Notes: a model not told the origin generated them from the sequence alone. Shown: positions 24,950 to 34,256, counted from the first letter of the stretch. The stretch is DNA of 64,000 bases from Arenimonas caeni (GCF_003024235.1 NZ_KZ679085.1:62001-126000); one strand, 5' to 3'. Made by a program: numbers and translations.

Positions 24950-25984
24950 ATGCCGCGTCCCCGACTCCCGCCTGCACAAGAACGATTCGAACGGCTGATC
25001 GAGCAATGGTGCGTCCAGTGTCTTGGCGAGGGTCCTGATTTCGGCCAGTTGACCTCGGAGGTTGCCGGTGGCTTCGCCCGGACGCGGGGAACACGGGGCA
25101 TCAAGCAATCCTTCTCGGAGATTCGCCAGTGGATGACTTGGTGGGAGACCACCGACCGGAGAGAAAGCCCAAGCACCGCGGTCAGCGTCGAGGCGTATCT
25201 GAGGTACCTAGAGGCCAGCGGTCGGGTGCCCTGCTCCAGGCGGAAGGCGATCGACTTTGTATTTCGGTTTCTGGCGGCCTTGGGTTGGACGGATCGGGGC
25301 GCCGCGAGCGTCCTGAGGTGCAGCGCCCGACGTCATGCAGTGCTTAAGCGAGAAGCTGCCCGCCGGAGCGCACGTGCCGTGCCAGTGGGTTGGACTGAAA
25401 TTCAATCCTGCTTGGACGTTGTGGACGCGAAGAACGATCGAGAAGTGCAGGCCGCTGCTGCGATGCTCATTCTTTATGACAGCATGGCTCGGGAGGACGC
25501 GCTATTTGGCCTTCGCGATGGCCCCAATTGGCGGTTATCCCCGCCAACTGTTGCAGACCTCCGGTTCCAGCCTAATGGGGGTGGTCGCCTGCGACTTCGT
25601 GCTCCGACGAGTTTCGCGAGCTACTTCGAAGCGGCTCTCAGTCCACTGACGATGACGTGGCTGGGTCGCGCCGTTCGACCTAGTCGGGATGCGGACGGTG
25701 CCCTGTTCCTTTCTCCCTTGGGCCTGCCTTGGAGTATGGAGCGTTGGCGTTTGACCGCCACTGAGCTCCTCAGACGCGCTCAGATCGCGGATCGCATCGT
25801 CACTGGACGTTCAATTCGAGTCGGAAAGGTGCTGGATCTCGCAGCTTCGGGTCTGTCGGTGGAGGAAATTCAACGGGCGGGGTTCTGGGCCATAACTAGA
25901 CCAGTAGAGAGGATTCTGGCGCTAAGCGGTTCGAATTCTGATGCCAGGCCGATGACGGGAGACTTATTCGCCAATGTGGATTAA
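24950..25984 (+). CDS. Degenerate tyrosine-recombinase-like protein
   Basis: 344 residues. The fold-level pattern is that of a tyrosine recombinase: an N-terminal SAM-like region (about 50-110), then LILYDSMAREDALFGLR at the first-arginine box and GRSIRVGKVLDLAASGLSVE at the HxxR box. The histidine of HxxR is Arg, the second arginine is kept, and the final segment (AGFWAITRPVERILALSG) has no nucleophilic tyrosine. It is therefore probably not catalytic. The frame is intact, so it may have a DNA-binding role or be decaying. It is convergent with the antitoxin gene. Confidence 0.6.
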   Translation: MPRPRLPPAQERFERLIEQWCVQCLGEGPDFGQLTSEVAGGFARTRGTRGIKQSFSEIRQWMTWWETTDRRESPSTAVSVEAYLRYLEASGRVPCSRRKAIDFVFRFLAALGWTDRGAASVLRCSARRHAVLKREAARRSARAVPVGWTEIQSCLDVVDAKNDREVQAAAAMLILYDSMAREDALFGLRDGPNWRLSPPTVADLRFQPNGGGRLRLRAPTSFASYFEAALSPLTMTWLGRAVRPSRDADGALFLSPLGLPWSMERWRLTATELLRRAQIADRIVTGRSIRVGKVLDLAASGLSVEEIQRAGFWAITRPVERILALSGSNSDARPMTGDLFANVD

Positions 25985-26359
25985 TTAACCCACGAATCCC
26001 GACTCGATCGAGGCAAGGTACCCGATCACGTCCTCGGTTCGGCCCTCGCCCACCAGTTGAAGAGCCGTCTTGTGGTCAAAGCTCGGAATCGGTTGGTTGC
26101 GAATGAAGAAAGCGGCCTTCTGAGGATCGTGGTTCACCACCATGGCCGCGGAGCGAACGCGCAGCAAATTCACCAGCGTCGCTTGTAATTGATTGTTCTC
26201 GGGATGGGTGCGGACGGTGTGTCTATGCACACGCGAGAGATCGGCCAGGTCTTGGATCCCCAGCAGAAACTCTTGGCCGACCCGTGTAGGCGAGAGGATC
26301 GGCCTTTCGCCGTCCTGGAACGGCGTGATGTCAGGCAACTGGGTCGTGGTGGTGGACAC
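25985..26359 (-). CDS. Xre/MbcA/ParS-type antitoxin (DUF2384)
   Basis: 124 residues. An N-terminal Xre-like region (FLLGIQDLADLSRVHRHTVR) is followed by the C-terminal toxin-binding domain (LLRVRSAAMVVNHDPQKAAF, then FIRNQPIPSF). This family normally pairs with a downstream RES-domain toxin. Here the downstream neighbour is the convergent recombinase-like gene, and no RES protein is seen. The 227-residue gene upstream is the only candidate partner. Confidence 0.8.
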   Translation of the reverse strand: MSTTTTQLPDITPFQDGERPILSPTRVGQEFLLGIQDLADLSRVHRHTVRTHPENNQLQATLVNLLRVRSAAMVVNHDPQKAAFFIRNQPIPSFDHKTALQLVGEGRTEDVIGYLASIESGFVG

Positions 26360-26444
26360 GGCGCCTCCTACCTAGAGCACCTTGTATGGACAGTATAAGC
26401 GCACCCCTACTCCGGCGGGGGTGGCGGCAAGCGCGATTGAGCCC

Positions 26445-27128
26445 TTACCGCGGCAAGGCCAGTACAGAATCGATATCGACCGCCAAGGGCGCCGGTGTAG
26501 CGACGCCGGTCAGGCATAGGCCGTCGAACCGCGTGGCAATAAGTTCGCGCGCGATCGTCTCGCGACGCTGGTCTTCATGTGCAAGAAGTACATTGCGAAC
26601 CCACGCGACATGGGGCTCGAGCTGGCGGGCGATATCGGTCCCCAAGGAAATAACTCGGCGTGCGGGTCCATGCATTCCGATTTCGAGACTTGAGCGTGGA
26701 GGTGACGGCGGCAAGTAGATTGCGACGGTCTTGTCCTCGCCGAGCCCGTCGTCGTGCGCCGCCCAACGATGGCGCAAGCGGCGCAGGTACTCGTGAAGCC
26801 GACGTCCCTCGTCACTCAAACGCGCATTGAGAAAGGCATTGGCGTCGAAGGCGCCGCGGGCGTCGTTGCGACCGAACGGTTTGGCGTAGAAGACGACGGC
26901 GGCGACCCACAAGCTTTCCTCACACTCACCTGGGCGCTCGCCGTCGTTGTCGTCGAGGCAACGGGTCAGGAAGTCGTAGGCCTTGGCGACATCACGCCGG
27001 GCATACCCAATCTCGGCCAACTCCCGTACCCGTGAATCCTCGACACAGTAGCTGGCCCCCGTCCGCACGGTGTATGCGCCCTGTGCGTCAAAGACGGCCC
27101 GTGGATAGGTGTCGTTCGGCCCGCTCAT
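26445..27128 (-). CDS. Unknown protein, possible HEPN-like, co-transcribed with kfrA
   Basis: 227 residues; the ATG at 27128 overlaps the kfrA stop by 4 bases. A helical region (ESLWVAAVVFYAKPFG) leads to RLRHRWAAHDD, which has an R-x5-H spacing reminiscent of the HEPN RNase motif, then IYLPPSPP and a beta-rich end. The HEPN reading is tentative. It lies upstream of the DUF2384 antitoxin and may be its toxin partner, although it is not RES-like. Confidence 0.55.
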   Translation of the reverse strand: MSGPNDTYPRAVFDAQGAYTVRTGASYCVEDSRVRELAEIGYARRDVAKAYDFLTRCLDDNDGERPGECEESLWVAAVVFYAKPFGRNDARGAFDANAFLNARLSDEGRRLHEYLRRLRHRWAAHDDGLGEDKTVAIYLPPSPPRSSLEIGMHGPARRVISLGTDIARQLEPHVAWVRNVLLAHEDQRRETIARELIATRFDGLCLTGVATPAPLAVDIDSVLALPR

Positions 27129-28045
27129 GGCGTCCGACGCCCCGTGGTCCGTCGGGCTGGTCGCTGCGCCCGCGCTTTTGGTGGCGGCTCGCGACGACTT
27201 TGCTTGGCGGCACCGCCCGGTTTCGCCGGCGGCGTTTCAAGCAATGCGTCGAGGCGGCCGCGCAATGTCGCCGCTTCACGCTGGGCGCGCTGTGCGTCTG
27301 TTTCGGCCGTCCGCCGGGCTTGCTCCGCGGCGCGCAGGGCCGTGGCGCGCTCGCGGACCTGACTCTCGGCCTGGGCCTTGAGCCCCTTGACCTCCTGGCG
27401 CAGCCGGTCAATCTCGGCATGGCTGCGGTCTTCGACCTGGCGCACGTGGGCCTGCAGTGCCGAGCGTTCCGCCGCCGCCGCCGTGCGCGCGGATTCCGCC
27501 TCCTGGAGCGTGAGCTGGAGCCGGGCGTCCAGGGCATCGCCTCGGAGGGTCAAATCCTGTATCCGGACTTCGAGCTGGGCGATCTGCCGGAGCAGGTCGC
27601 TGACCCGCTGATCGCTGATGGCCAGCGCCGCCTGGGAGCCCTCGGCGGCGGCCACGGCGGCCTGGCGGGCGCGATCGGCCGCTTCGGCCGCGGCCCGCTC
27701 CGTGGCGATGGTCGACTCCATGGCGGCCAGGGCCTCGGCCAGGGCGGCGCGCTCCGGGGCCACGGCCGCCTCGGCGTGGGCCTGCCCCGCCGCGAGCGCG
27801 GCCTCCCAGAGCGCAGACGCCGCGTCGACCACGGCCGCCGGCGCCTCGGGGATGGCGGCGGAGCGTCGTTGCGCGGTGAGCCGCTCGCCGAGTCCCTGCC
27901 ACCAAACGTCGAGCATCCGCGTGAGTGTGTTGGGCGAGCCGGTGCCGAGCGTCGCCCGGACCCGCTCGATGGTGGGCCGTTCGCCGGCGAGCAGCAGCTG
28001 CTCGATGGCGCCGTTGACCTGTTCCTGCGTGACGCCCCGTGCCAT
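27125..28045 (-). CDS. KfrA-like DNA-binding coiled-coil protein
   Basis: 306 residues. The N-terminal KfrA domain (GVTQEQVNGAIEQLLLAGE, about 1-60) binds DNA. A long alanine-rich coiled coil (about 95-270) and a basic tail (RAQRPARRTTGRR) follow. KfrA proteins are plasmid segregation or regulatory proteins; here it is divergent from an intact recombinase. Two inverted repeats in the 104-bp gap between them are likely operators. Confidence 0.85.
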   Translation of the reverse strand: MARGVTQEQVNGAIEQLLLAGERPTIERVRATLGTGSPNTLTRMLDVWWQGLGERLTAQRRSAAIPEAPAAVVDAASALWEAALAAGQAHAEAAVAPERAALAEALAAMESTIATERAAAEAADRARQAAVAAAEGSQAALAISDQRVSDLLRQIAQLEVRIQDLTLRGDALDARLQLTLQEAESARTAAAAERSALQAHVRQVEDRSHAEIDRLRQEVKGLKAQAESQVRERATALRAAEQARRTAETDAQRAQREAATLRGRLDALLETPPAKPGGAAKQSRREPPPKARAQRPARRTTGRRTP

Positions 28046-28090
28046 CTGATGCCCTCCTACTCGGATCCCCTGCCCCGGCCTTGAAGTACC

Positions 28091-28113
28091 AACGATAAGT
28101 GATGATTATCGTT
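28091..28113. promoter_or_regulatory. Inverted repeat between kfrA-like gene and recombinase
   Basis: AACGATAA and TTATCGTT are perfect 8-bp arms around a 7-bp spacer. KfrA proteins bind inverted repeats in their own promoters, so this is a candidate operator. Confidence 0.5.
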
Positions 28114-28130
28114 AGTAGGCACTCCGTAAC

Positions 28131-28144
28131 GTAGTTCACACTAC
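28131..28144. promoter_or_regulatory. Inverted repeat abutting the recombinase start
   Basis: GTAGT and ACTAC flank TCAC, 5 bp upstream of the recombinase ATG at 28150. Binding here would block the start of that gene. No ribosome-binding site is seen, so the message may be leaderless or use a later GTG. Confidence 0.45.
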
Positions 28145-28149
28145 ATATT

Positions 28150-29229
28150 ATGAAGCGTAAAGACACCCTGCCCGCCTTGGCCTCACCCTCCGCCGCACTC
28201 GTGTTGCCTGAGCAGCTGGCGCAGCAGGCCGCGGACGCGGTGCGCGAACTTCTCGCCGAAGCCGCAGCGGCCAACACCACGCGGAGCTACGCCACCGCCC
28301 TACGCTACTGGGCTGGCTGGCACCTAGGCCGCTTCGGCACAGAGCTCACATTGCCGGTAAACGAGGCAGTCGTGATCCAGTTTCTGGTCGATCACATCCA
28401 GCGGAAAGGCAAAGCCGGTCTGGTCAGCGAACTGCCTCCTACGCTTGACCAGGCGTTAGTTGTCGCCGGCCTCAAGGCGAAGGTGGGCCCGCTGAAGCTT
28501 TCCACCGTCGTCCAGCGAGTAGCGGTGCTTTCGACCGCGCACAAGCTCAAGCGCTTGACCAACCCCTGCGAACTGCCCAGCGTCCGGACCCTACTTAGTC
28601 GGGCCCGGCGTGCCTCCGTTAAGCGTGGCGAGCGCCCGACCAAGAAGACCGCCATTGCACGCGTCGAACTGGAAGCAATGCTGGCAACCTGCGATGACAG
28701 CTTGGAAGGCTTGCGTGACCGCGCCCTGCTCTGCTTCGGATTCGCCAGTGGCGGGCGCAGGCGCAGCGAGATTGCCGCGGCGGATATGCGCGACTTGAGG
28801 AGGGTCAGTGAGGGCGGCTACATCTATCGTTTGGAGCACTCGAAGACCCAGCAGGCGGGGGTCAAGGCGGATTCGACGCCGGATAAACCGATCCTGGGAC
28901 GCAGTGCCGAGGCGCTCGCGGCCTGGCTAGAGGCCGCTGGGATCCACGAGGGGGCGATTTTCCGGCGGATCTGGAAGGATCGAGTCGGCCCTGCCCTGCT
29001 CCCCGGCTCAGTGGCCGCGATCGTGAAGCGCCGGGCCCGCTTGGCGGGGTTGGAGGGGGACTTTGGAGCGCACAGCCTGCGCTCGGGGTTTGTCACTGAG
29101 GCGGGTAAGCAAGGGGTGCCGCTGCCGGCGGTGATGGCGATGACCGAGCACCGCTCCGTGGCGAGCGTGATTGGGTATTTTCAGGCAGGCGCAGCGGAAG
29201 ACAATCCTGCAGCTCGCCTACTGAAGTAG
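28150..29229 (+). CDS. Tyrosine recombinase/integrase
   Basis: 359 residues with an intact catalytic domain: FASGGRRRSEIAAADM (first Arg), HSLRSGFVTEAGKQGVPLP (HxxR), TEHRSVASVIGYFQAG (second His and the Tyr nucleophile). The N-terminal SAM-like domain (NTTRSYATALRYWAGW) is typical of phage or island integrases. It is divergent from the KfrA-like gene and probably mobilises part of this accessory region. No flanking att repeats were found. Confidence 0.9.
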   Translation: MKRKDTLPALASPSAALVLPEQLAQQAADAVRELLAEAAAANTTRSYATALRYWAGWHLGRFGTELTLPVNEAVVIQFLVDHIQRKGKAGLVSELPPTLDQALVVAGLKAKVGPLKLSTVVQRVAVLSTAHKLKRLTNPCELPSVRTLLSRARRASVKRGERPTKKTAIARVELEAMLATCDDSLEGLRDRALLCFGFASGGRRRSEIAAADMRDLRRVSEGGYIYRLEHSKTQQAGVKADSTPDKPILGRSAEALAAWLEAAGIHEGAIFRRIWKDRVGPALLPGSVAAIVKRRARLAGLEGDFGAHSLRSGFVTEAGKQGVPLPAVMAMTEHRSVASVIGYFQAGAAEDNPAARLLK

Positions 29230-29316
29230 TGAGGGGCGGCGGCAAAATCCTGGAACAGCTCTTCGTTAAAGTGGTGCCCCCCCATATCGACCAACACCGT
29301 TAGATCGGAGAAGCGC

Positions 29317-31116
29317 ATGCCCGTACTAGAGGAGGCTATCGACGATGAGACCTACGCTGCGCTCGACTGGATCTCCTTGGTCGGTGAGGAAGGAGACGGC
29401 TCCGTCCCTTGGTCCTTGACGACGAAGTTCTACCAGAGGGCCAGGGAACTCGAAGAAGAAGGTCAACCTCTTCGATCCAAGGCCATGCAGGTCTTGGGTG
29501 GCGCTATCTCCATGCACCTGCGGCACCCGTCTCACGCACCCTTTGGGCCAGTATTTCAAAGCAGCGAAGGCCGGAGCATGTCCATGGAGGACCTCGGCCA
29601 GCACGATGTGGCCCTTCTGGCACGCGCTGCCCATGAAGCCCCAACTCCTTGGCTCAAGGCAAGATTTGCCGACCTTTCGGTAACGGCCGATGGACGCATC
29701 CCTCCCGATTGGCGCTTGGGGCGATTGGCTGTTGACGCCTACCTGGACTACGTCGGGTCGGTATTTGGTACGGAGCACGCGATTCGTGGACTCGACGAAC
29801 TGCAACGCAGCCTAGTCTTGCTCTGGGTGTATGCCAAAAAGGATCCCGCGTTGTGGGAGCGATACTGGACCGTGATCCTCGACGAAATCCCGCACTCGAT
29901 CGAGAACAACTGGCCCGGCTTGGCTTTTCGTCTGTGTGACGAAGCGATTAACCGTAATCGCCATGCCTGCGAAGCCATCCTCCCCCAGATTGAAGCCAAG
30001 GCTGCCGCCTTGGACGCCGACAATCCTCAGGAAGCGGCGCGATGGCATGCGCAGGCCTATCGACTGAATCAACGATTGGGTAAATCGAAGGAGGCCAACG
30101 CGTCGCTCATGGCCCAGGGTGAGGCCATGGCGCGCGCTGCAGAACTTGCCGCAGAGCAGCAACCATTGATCGCCCCTGTGCACATGATCGAAGCCATAAG
30201 CATCCTGCGCAAGGCCAAGGCGGCGCCATCTCGTATCCAGGATTTACGAGATCGACTTGCTACCTACGAGCGGGCGTCCCTCGACCACTTTGGCCATTTT
30301 TCTGCGAAAACCGATGTCAGCGGATGGGTAAAGTGGATCGACGAACAGATCGCAGCACCCGATTTCTTCTCCGCCCTACTTCGAGCGGCCTATCGAGCAG
30401 GACAGTGGTTGAATCTGGAAGAGATCGAGGAACGTGTACGGCAACAGTACTCTCAACACCCACTATCAAGCATGTTCACAACCACTCACGTCAACGCGGA
30501 CGGCGTGGTTGTTGCCCAACGCCCACCCCTAGATCTAAACGATCCGGCGTCGGTTCGTCTTCACGCAACCAGTAGTGCCCACCAAATCGACATTCCCATG
30601 CGATCGTCGGTCATGGTGTCGCATGTCGTTAACACCCTGCATAGCCAGTATCAGCCATCCTTCCATGCGGTTAAGGAGATAGTTGAGGCCTCGCCCATAA
30701 CGCCACCTGGCCAAGTTGACACTTTAGCCAGAGGGCTGTTCGCAGGCTTCATCGACGATTGGCTCGCGGTGTCGGTCTACCTGATCCCCGCAGTAGAACC
30801 TTTCGTGCGCGCACAATTAAAAAGAATTGGAGCCCACACAACGGGCATGAACGAAGATGGCACGCAACACGAGAAGACGCTTGGCGAAATGCTCGCTATG
30901 CCTGAAGCCGAACTATTCTTTGGCAGAAACCTTGTATTCGAGCTTCATGTCCTGCTGACAGACACGGAAGGTTTCAATCTGCGCAATTCCTACTGCCATG
31001 GCCTGATGACGGATCGCGAACTTCAGAACGCAGGCATTATGTCGCTGTGGTGGACGATATGGAGGATGATCCTTTTCCCGTGGCACAACCATCCCGCAGT
31101 TCTTGCTACCAAGTAA
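29317..31116 (+). CDS. DUF4209-family protein with C-terminal HEPN-type motif
   Basis: 599 residues, ATG at 29317 with a CGGAG site. Long helical N-terminal and central parts. The C-terminus (LRNSYCHGLMTDRE, then MSLWWTIWRMI) is the DUF4209 signature and contains R556-N557-x3-H561, the Rx4H pattern of HEPN ribonucleases. No signal or membrane segments. It lies in a cluster with a CHAT protease and AbiGi, suggesting defence; biochemical role unknown. Confidence 0.7.
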   Translation: MPVLEEAIDDETYAALDWISLVGEEGDGSVPWSLTTKFYQRARELEEEGQPLRSKAMQVLGGAISMHLRHPSHAPFGPVFQSSEGRSMSMEDLGQHDVALLARAAHEAPTPWLKARFADLSVTADGRIPPDWRLGRLAVDAYLDYVGSVFGTEHAIRGLDELQRSLVLLWVYAKKDPALWERYWTVILDEIPHSIENNWPGLAFRLCDEAINRNRHACEAILPQIEAKAAALDADNPQEAARWHAQAYRLNQRLGKSKEANASLMAQGEAMARAAELAAEQQPLIAPVHMIEAISILRKAKAAPSRIQDLRDRLATYERASLDHFGHFSAKTDVSGWVKWIDEQIAAPDFFSALLRAAYRAGQWLNLEEIEERVRQQYSQHPLSSMFTTTHVNADGVVVAQRPPLDLNDPASVRLHATSSAHQIDIPMRSSVMVSHVVNTLHSQYQPSFHAVKEIVEASPITPPGQVDTLARGLFAGFIDDWLAVSVYLIPAVEPFVRAQLKRIGAHTTGMNEDGTQHEKTLGEMLAMPEAELFFGRNLVFELHVLLTDTEGFNLRNSYCHGLMTDRELQNAGIMSLWWTIWRMILFPWHNHPAVLATK

Positions 31117-31165
31117 AGCGTCTGATATGTCCTCCCTTGGTGCGATAAGAGATGTATGCACACAA

Positions 31166-33106
31166 CTACATCAAGGATAGGAGAGTGCGCCGCTCAACTT
31201 CTAGCTGTTTCATGAGTCGCTTAGAGTTTCGCCGAACGTCCTCAGCAAGCGAGCTTCTCTCCAACTCCCTGTAGCTGCGAATACTTTCCTCAATCTCATT
31301 TAGCAGACTTGGGATCGGGTCTCTTCGAGTTGCGTAGATGCCGCAGAACGGCAATCCGACCATCACATAGGGTCGACGCACCTGCTGGCCATAGACTTTG
31401 TTCTGGGACAGCCACAAGCTCAAAGCGGCCGGACTACCAAGATTTCTGGTGAAGAATTCCGTGGCTACATCCTCAGCCTCTGCATCTGAGACGGGGAATA
31501 GCGTTCCGATGTAGGCTCGAGCCCCCGAAAACACGAACGCTGCAGCCAGCGCGTGAAAAGAACCGCAGGCGTTGTTGAATACAAACGGGGAACAGTGTGG
31601 CGGTAGGTCGTGCATCGCGGGCATCCAAATGCCGTCGGAAAGCTTGAGAGCCATAGCGCCGCGTACTCGATCAATTTTCTCAGACGCCACGATGCGATTA
31701 CGCTTCTCTTTGAAATCAATCGCCATCCAAGAAGTAATAGCAGTTCCGACCGGTAACTTTTTCTTCGCCTCTTTGTCTGCCCACAAAACGCCATCTAGAG
31801 AGTGAAACCTCCAATAGGTTTGCACTTGCACGAGATCAGTGTGGCGGTCGTACCCGAATCCAACCGCCTCATCTACAACTAGGCGTCGCATTAGGCCGTC
31901 GGCATCGGCGTACTCGAACGTCTGTCGTTCACCGCTCCACTCTCCTGCATGCGTTGCAAACACAATCACATCGAACGGCATTGCTTGAAGAGTAACGCTG
32001 GCTCTAGCAACCTGCGCGTCCTTACCCTCCAGTCTGCGAACGAGCCCACCGTTATTGTGCAAAGCGTTTGCGATCGCGTGCATCTCAGGTGCCGATACTT
32101 CGCCAGGCTCAATCAGTAAGGCGCTTCGACTGCTTCGGCTTCTATCATGGGCGGATACAATTCCCGAAACGACGCTTCTGCCGAAATCCGGATATGAAAA
32201 GACATGCGACGTCACCCGACCGGGCACAGCGATCCCCCAAGGGAACTCCCTCGTTACAAAGATGACTTCCGAATGAGCTCCGTCCAACGCCTCAGGCGGC
32301 AGCCACTCTTCAACTTCCTTCCTTATTTCGACGAAGCGCTTTCGCTGGTCCTTGGAGCCAATCTGATAGAGCGCGTCAAGCCAGTCTTCACGAATGTTTT
32401 CAGGGAGCTCCGGAAAGGTCGCAAAGCTTGCTCCGAGCGAAAACGCCAAATTGCTTGCAATGACCTCGCTCAGCGGCTCGCCCCGCTCGCATGCCACCAA
32501 GACATGCCTTCCAGCCGCGAAATACTCAAAATCATCAAGGTCCGGACAAATCGACGGTGCCCGAAGCTTCTTTCCCGCGAATCGTGCCTTAAGGAGTGCA
32601 ACAGCTAGTGAATCCTGGCCACATTCCAGTTCAGTCGTTGGCAACGACTGTCTGCCGCGCAAAGCCTCCTCAGCTTCCTGCCTAGTCGAGACCGACTTCC
32701 ACATTCGAGCTGGCCATTTTCGCGTCTGTGCAATCACTGTGGAATCATTGAGTCCACACATCAGTACCAATTTCGAATCGGCCTTGGCGACCATATTCGA
32801 GCGACGAACAATCTCGTTGCCATGGTCTGGTCGAGCCATCCTGGGCCCGTCCGATACCGGAATGTAACGCCCGGGCCTGCGAAATAGCGAAGAAACCTCA
32901 GCAACCAGGCTGGCCTGATCACCCATGAGAAGCACGGACTCTAGCCTGGGTGCGTTTACCATTATCCCTCCTGCGTTTCTTTCTAACTCTTGCACAGCCC
33001 AGCGTTTCAGTGCACTTGCGCCAAGTGAAATTATCGGCTGAACTTCTGACGACCGTCGCAGGACGAAACCACAGGCGACGTCCCCCGGTTCTGAGCAGCG
33101 CCTCAA
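31166..33106 (-). CDS. CHAT-domain (caspase-like) protease
   Basis: 646 residues. The N-terminal half (about 1-320) is unrecognised. The C-terminal half is a CHAT peptidase: FDVIVFATHAGEWSG carries candidate catalytic His386, and PFVFNNACGSFHAL carries Cys514, followed by the typical ARAYIGTLFPVSD. A helical basic tail ends the protein. CHAT proteases act in bacterial anti-phage and gasdermin-type death systems. No gasdermin or TPR partner is adjacent; the nearest partners are the convergent DUF4209 gene and AbiGi. A later start is possible. Confidence 0.8.
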   Translation of the reverse strand: MRRCSEPGDVACGFVLRRSSEVQPIISLGASALKRWAVQELERNAGGIMVNAPRLESVLLMGDQASLVAEVSSLFRRPGRYIPVSDGPRMARPDHGNEIVRRSNMVAKADSKLVLMCGLNDSTVIAQTRKWPARMWKSVSTRQEAEEALRGRQSLPTTELECGQDSLAVALLKARFAGKKLRAPSICPDLDDFEYFAAGRHVLVACERGEPLSEVIASNLAFSLGASFATFPELPENIREDWLDALYQIGSKDQRKRFVEIRKEVEEWLPPEALDGAHSEVIFVTREFPWGIAVPGRVTSHVFSYPDFGRSVVSGIVSAHDRSRSSRSALLIEPGEVSAPEMHAIANALHNNGGLVRRLEGKDAQVARASVTLQAMPFDVIVFATHAGEWSGERQTFEYADADGLMRRLVVDEAVGFGYDRHTDLVQVQTYWRFHSLDGVLWADKEAKKKLPVGTAITSWMAIDFKEKRNRIVASEKIDRVRGAMALKLSDGIWMPAMHDLPPHCSPFVFNNACGSFHALAAAFVFSGARAYIGTLFPVSDAEAEDVATEFFTRNLGSPAALSLWLSQNKVYGQQVRRPYVMVGLPFCGIYATRRDPIPSLLNEIEESIRSYRELERSSLAEDVRRNSKRLMKQLEVERRTLLSLM

Positions 33107-33326
33107 TTTGGAGGTGAGCCCTCCTCCGTTCGCCCGGCATGGCGTCTGCTTAGGGTCGGACGCTGCCCTCCCCTACCCCCGATAATGGTCCCTAATCCGT
33201 AGGCCTCGCCCCCCCTACCCCGGTACCGGTCGTCGGGACTACCTCGACGATACTCCTGCCACTGGAGCCTGGGACTCCAGGTCGATACGAAAAATTCCCA
33301 AAGCTAGCCCTGGACGCGAGCCGCGA

Positions 33327-34076
33327 CTACTCCAGGATGCTGGTGAGCTCCACCTCCCCGATCAGGTAGCGCCCCCGTGCTCGGAGATTGTCGAGGATGG
33401 TCCGCAACTCATCGTGGTACCGCGGCGGCGCGACGACTTCCTGCAGGCACGAGGCCAACTCGAGGTTTCCGAACTTGCGCCACTCCCGCTCCATATAGAA
33501 GTTCTCGGGGTGATCCTCCGGGAGATCGACATCCCAGAACTTGAGGAAGGCCTGGAGATCACGGGTGATTAGACTACTCGCCTCGTCCACGGCCTCCTGT
33601 GCGTCTTGGGCGGGAGCGCCGGCAGCTTTGGACCTGACGGCGGGCGTATCGGGGAAGAAGCGGTCTAGCCCCTCCAGCACCGACTTCACCTCGCCTGGGA
33701 ATCGCGCACCCCAATTTCCGTACGCTCTCTTGGAGAACGGAATATAGATGACGGGCCGACCGCCCCATTGGGCCACCACCGACCGGCATATTCCGATTCC
33801 GAATCGGCCGTAGCGCCGGGCGTGGAATGGCAAGTCTTCCCTCGGGATGTCGCACAAGCAGACCACGGATTGCTGGATCGGTTCTCCATTGGTCACCGGG
33901 CGCGCCGGGTCACGGACAGTTCGCATCCCCCCGCGCTCGCCCGCGACCTCGCAGGCCCTCAACTCCATTGAACGCAAGATCGCGCACAACGTTTCGAAGT
34001 TCTCCTGATCTGCGCCTGGCCGACGCGCGCCCACCAAGTGATACAGCCTTTGACCAACAAATCGCTGCATGGACAT
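33327..34076 (-). CDS. AbiGi-family abortive infection protein
   Basis: 249 residues from the ATG at 34076, chosen because GAGGGA lies just upstream; an upstream in-frame ATG at 34142 would add 22 residues. Family-like segments are RLYHLVGARRPGADQENFET, SVVCLCDIPREDLPFHARRY and GRFGIGICRSVVAQWGGRPV, as in AbiGi proteins. AbiGi normally pairs with AbiGii toxin; no AbiGii was recognised nearby. It supports a defence role for the cluster. Confidence 0.7.
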   Translation of the reverse strand: MSMQRFVGQRLYHLVGARRPGADQENFETLCAILRSMELRACEVAGERGGMRTVRDPARPVTNGEPIQQSVVCLCDIPREDLPFHARRYGRFGIGICRSVVAQWGGRPVIYIPFSKRAYGNWGARFPGEVKSVLEGLDRFFPDTPAVRSKAAGAPAQDAQEAVDEASSLITRDLQAFLKFWDVDLPEDHPENFYMEREWRKFGNLELASCLQEVVAPPRYHDELRTILDNLRARGRYLIGEVELTSILE

Positions 34077-34256
34077 CGACGTTTCCCTCAGGCGCCTAGG
34101 CAGCGGATCAAGCGGATTTTTCCGCTTCCCGGCTAATGGCATCTCTCACGCAGTTCAGTACTTCTCCCTCCTCCCGCTCTGCCGTCCAAAGGGGGGGGCT
34201 TAGGAGGTGCAGTCTGGCCAAGCAGCGCTTGGCATTACCTTTTACTTGATCATGGA

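Noticed and set aside
26445..27128. RES-domain toxin partner for the DUF2384 antitoxin
   Set aside because: The protein has none of the RES signature residues; kept as unknown.
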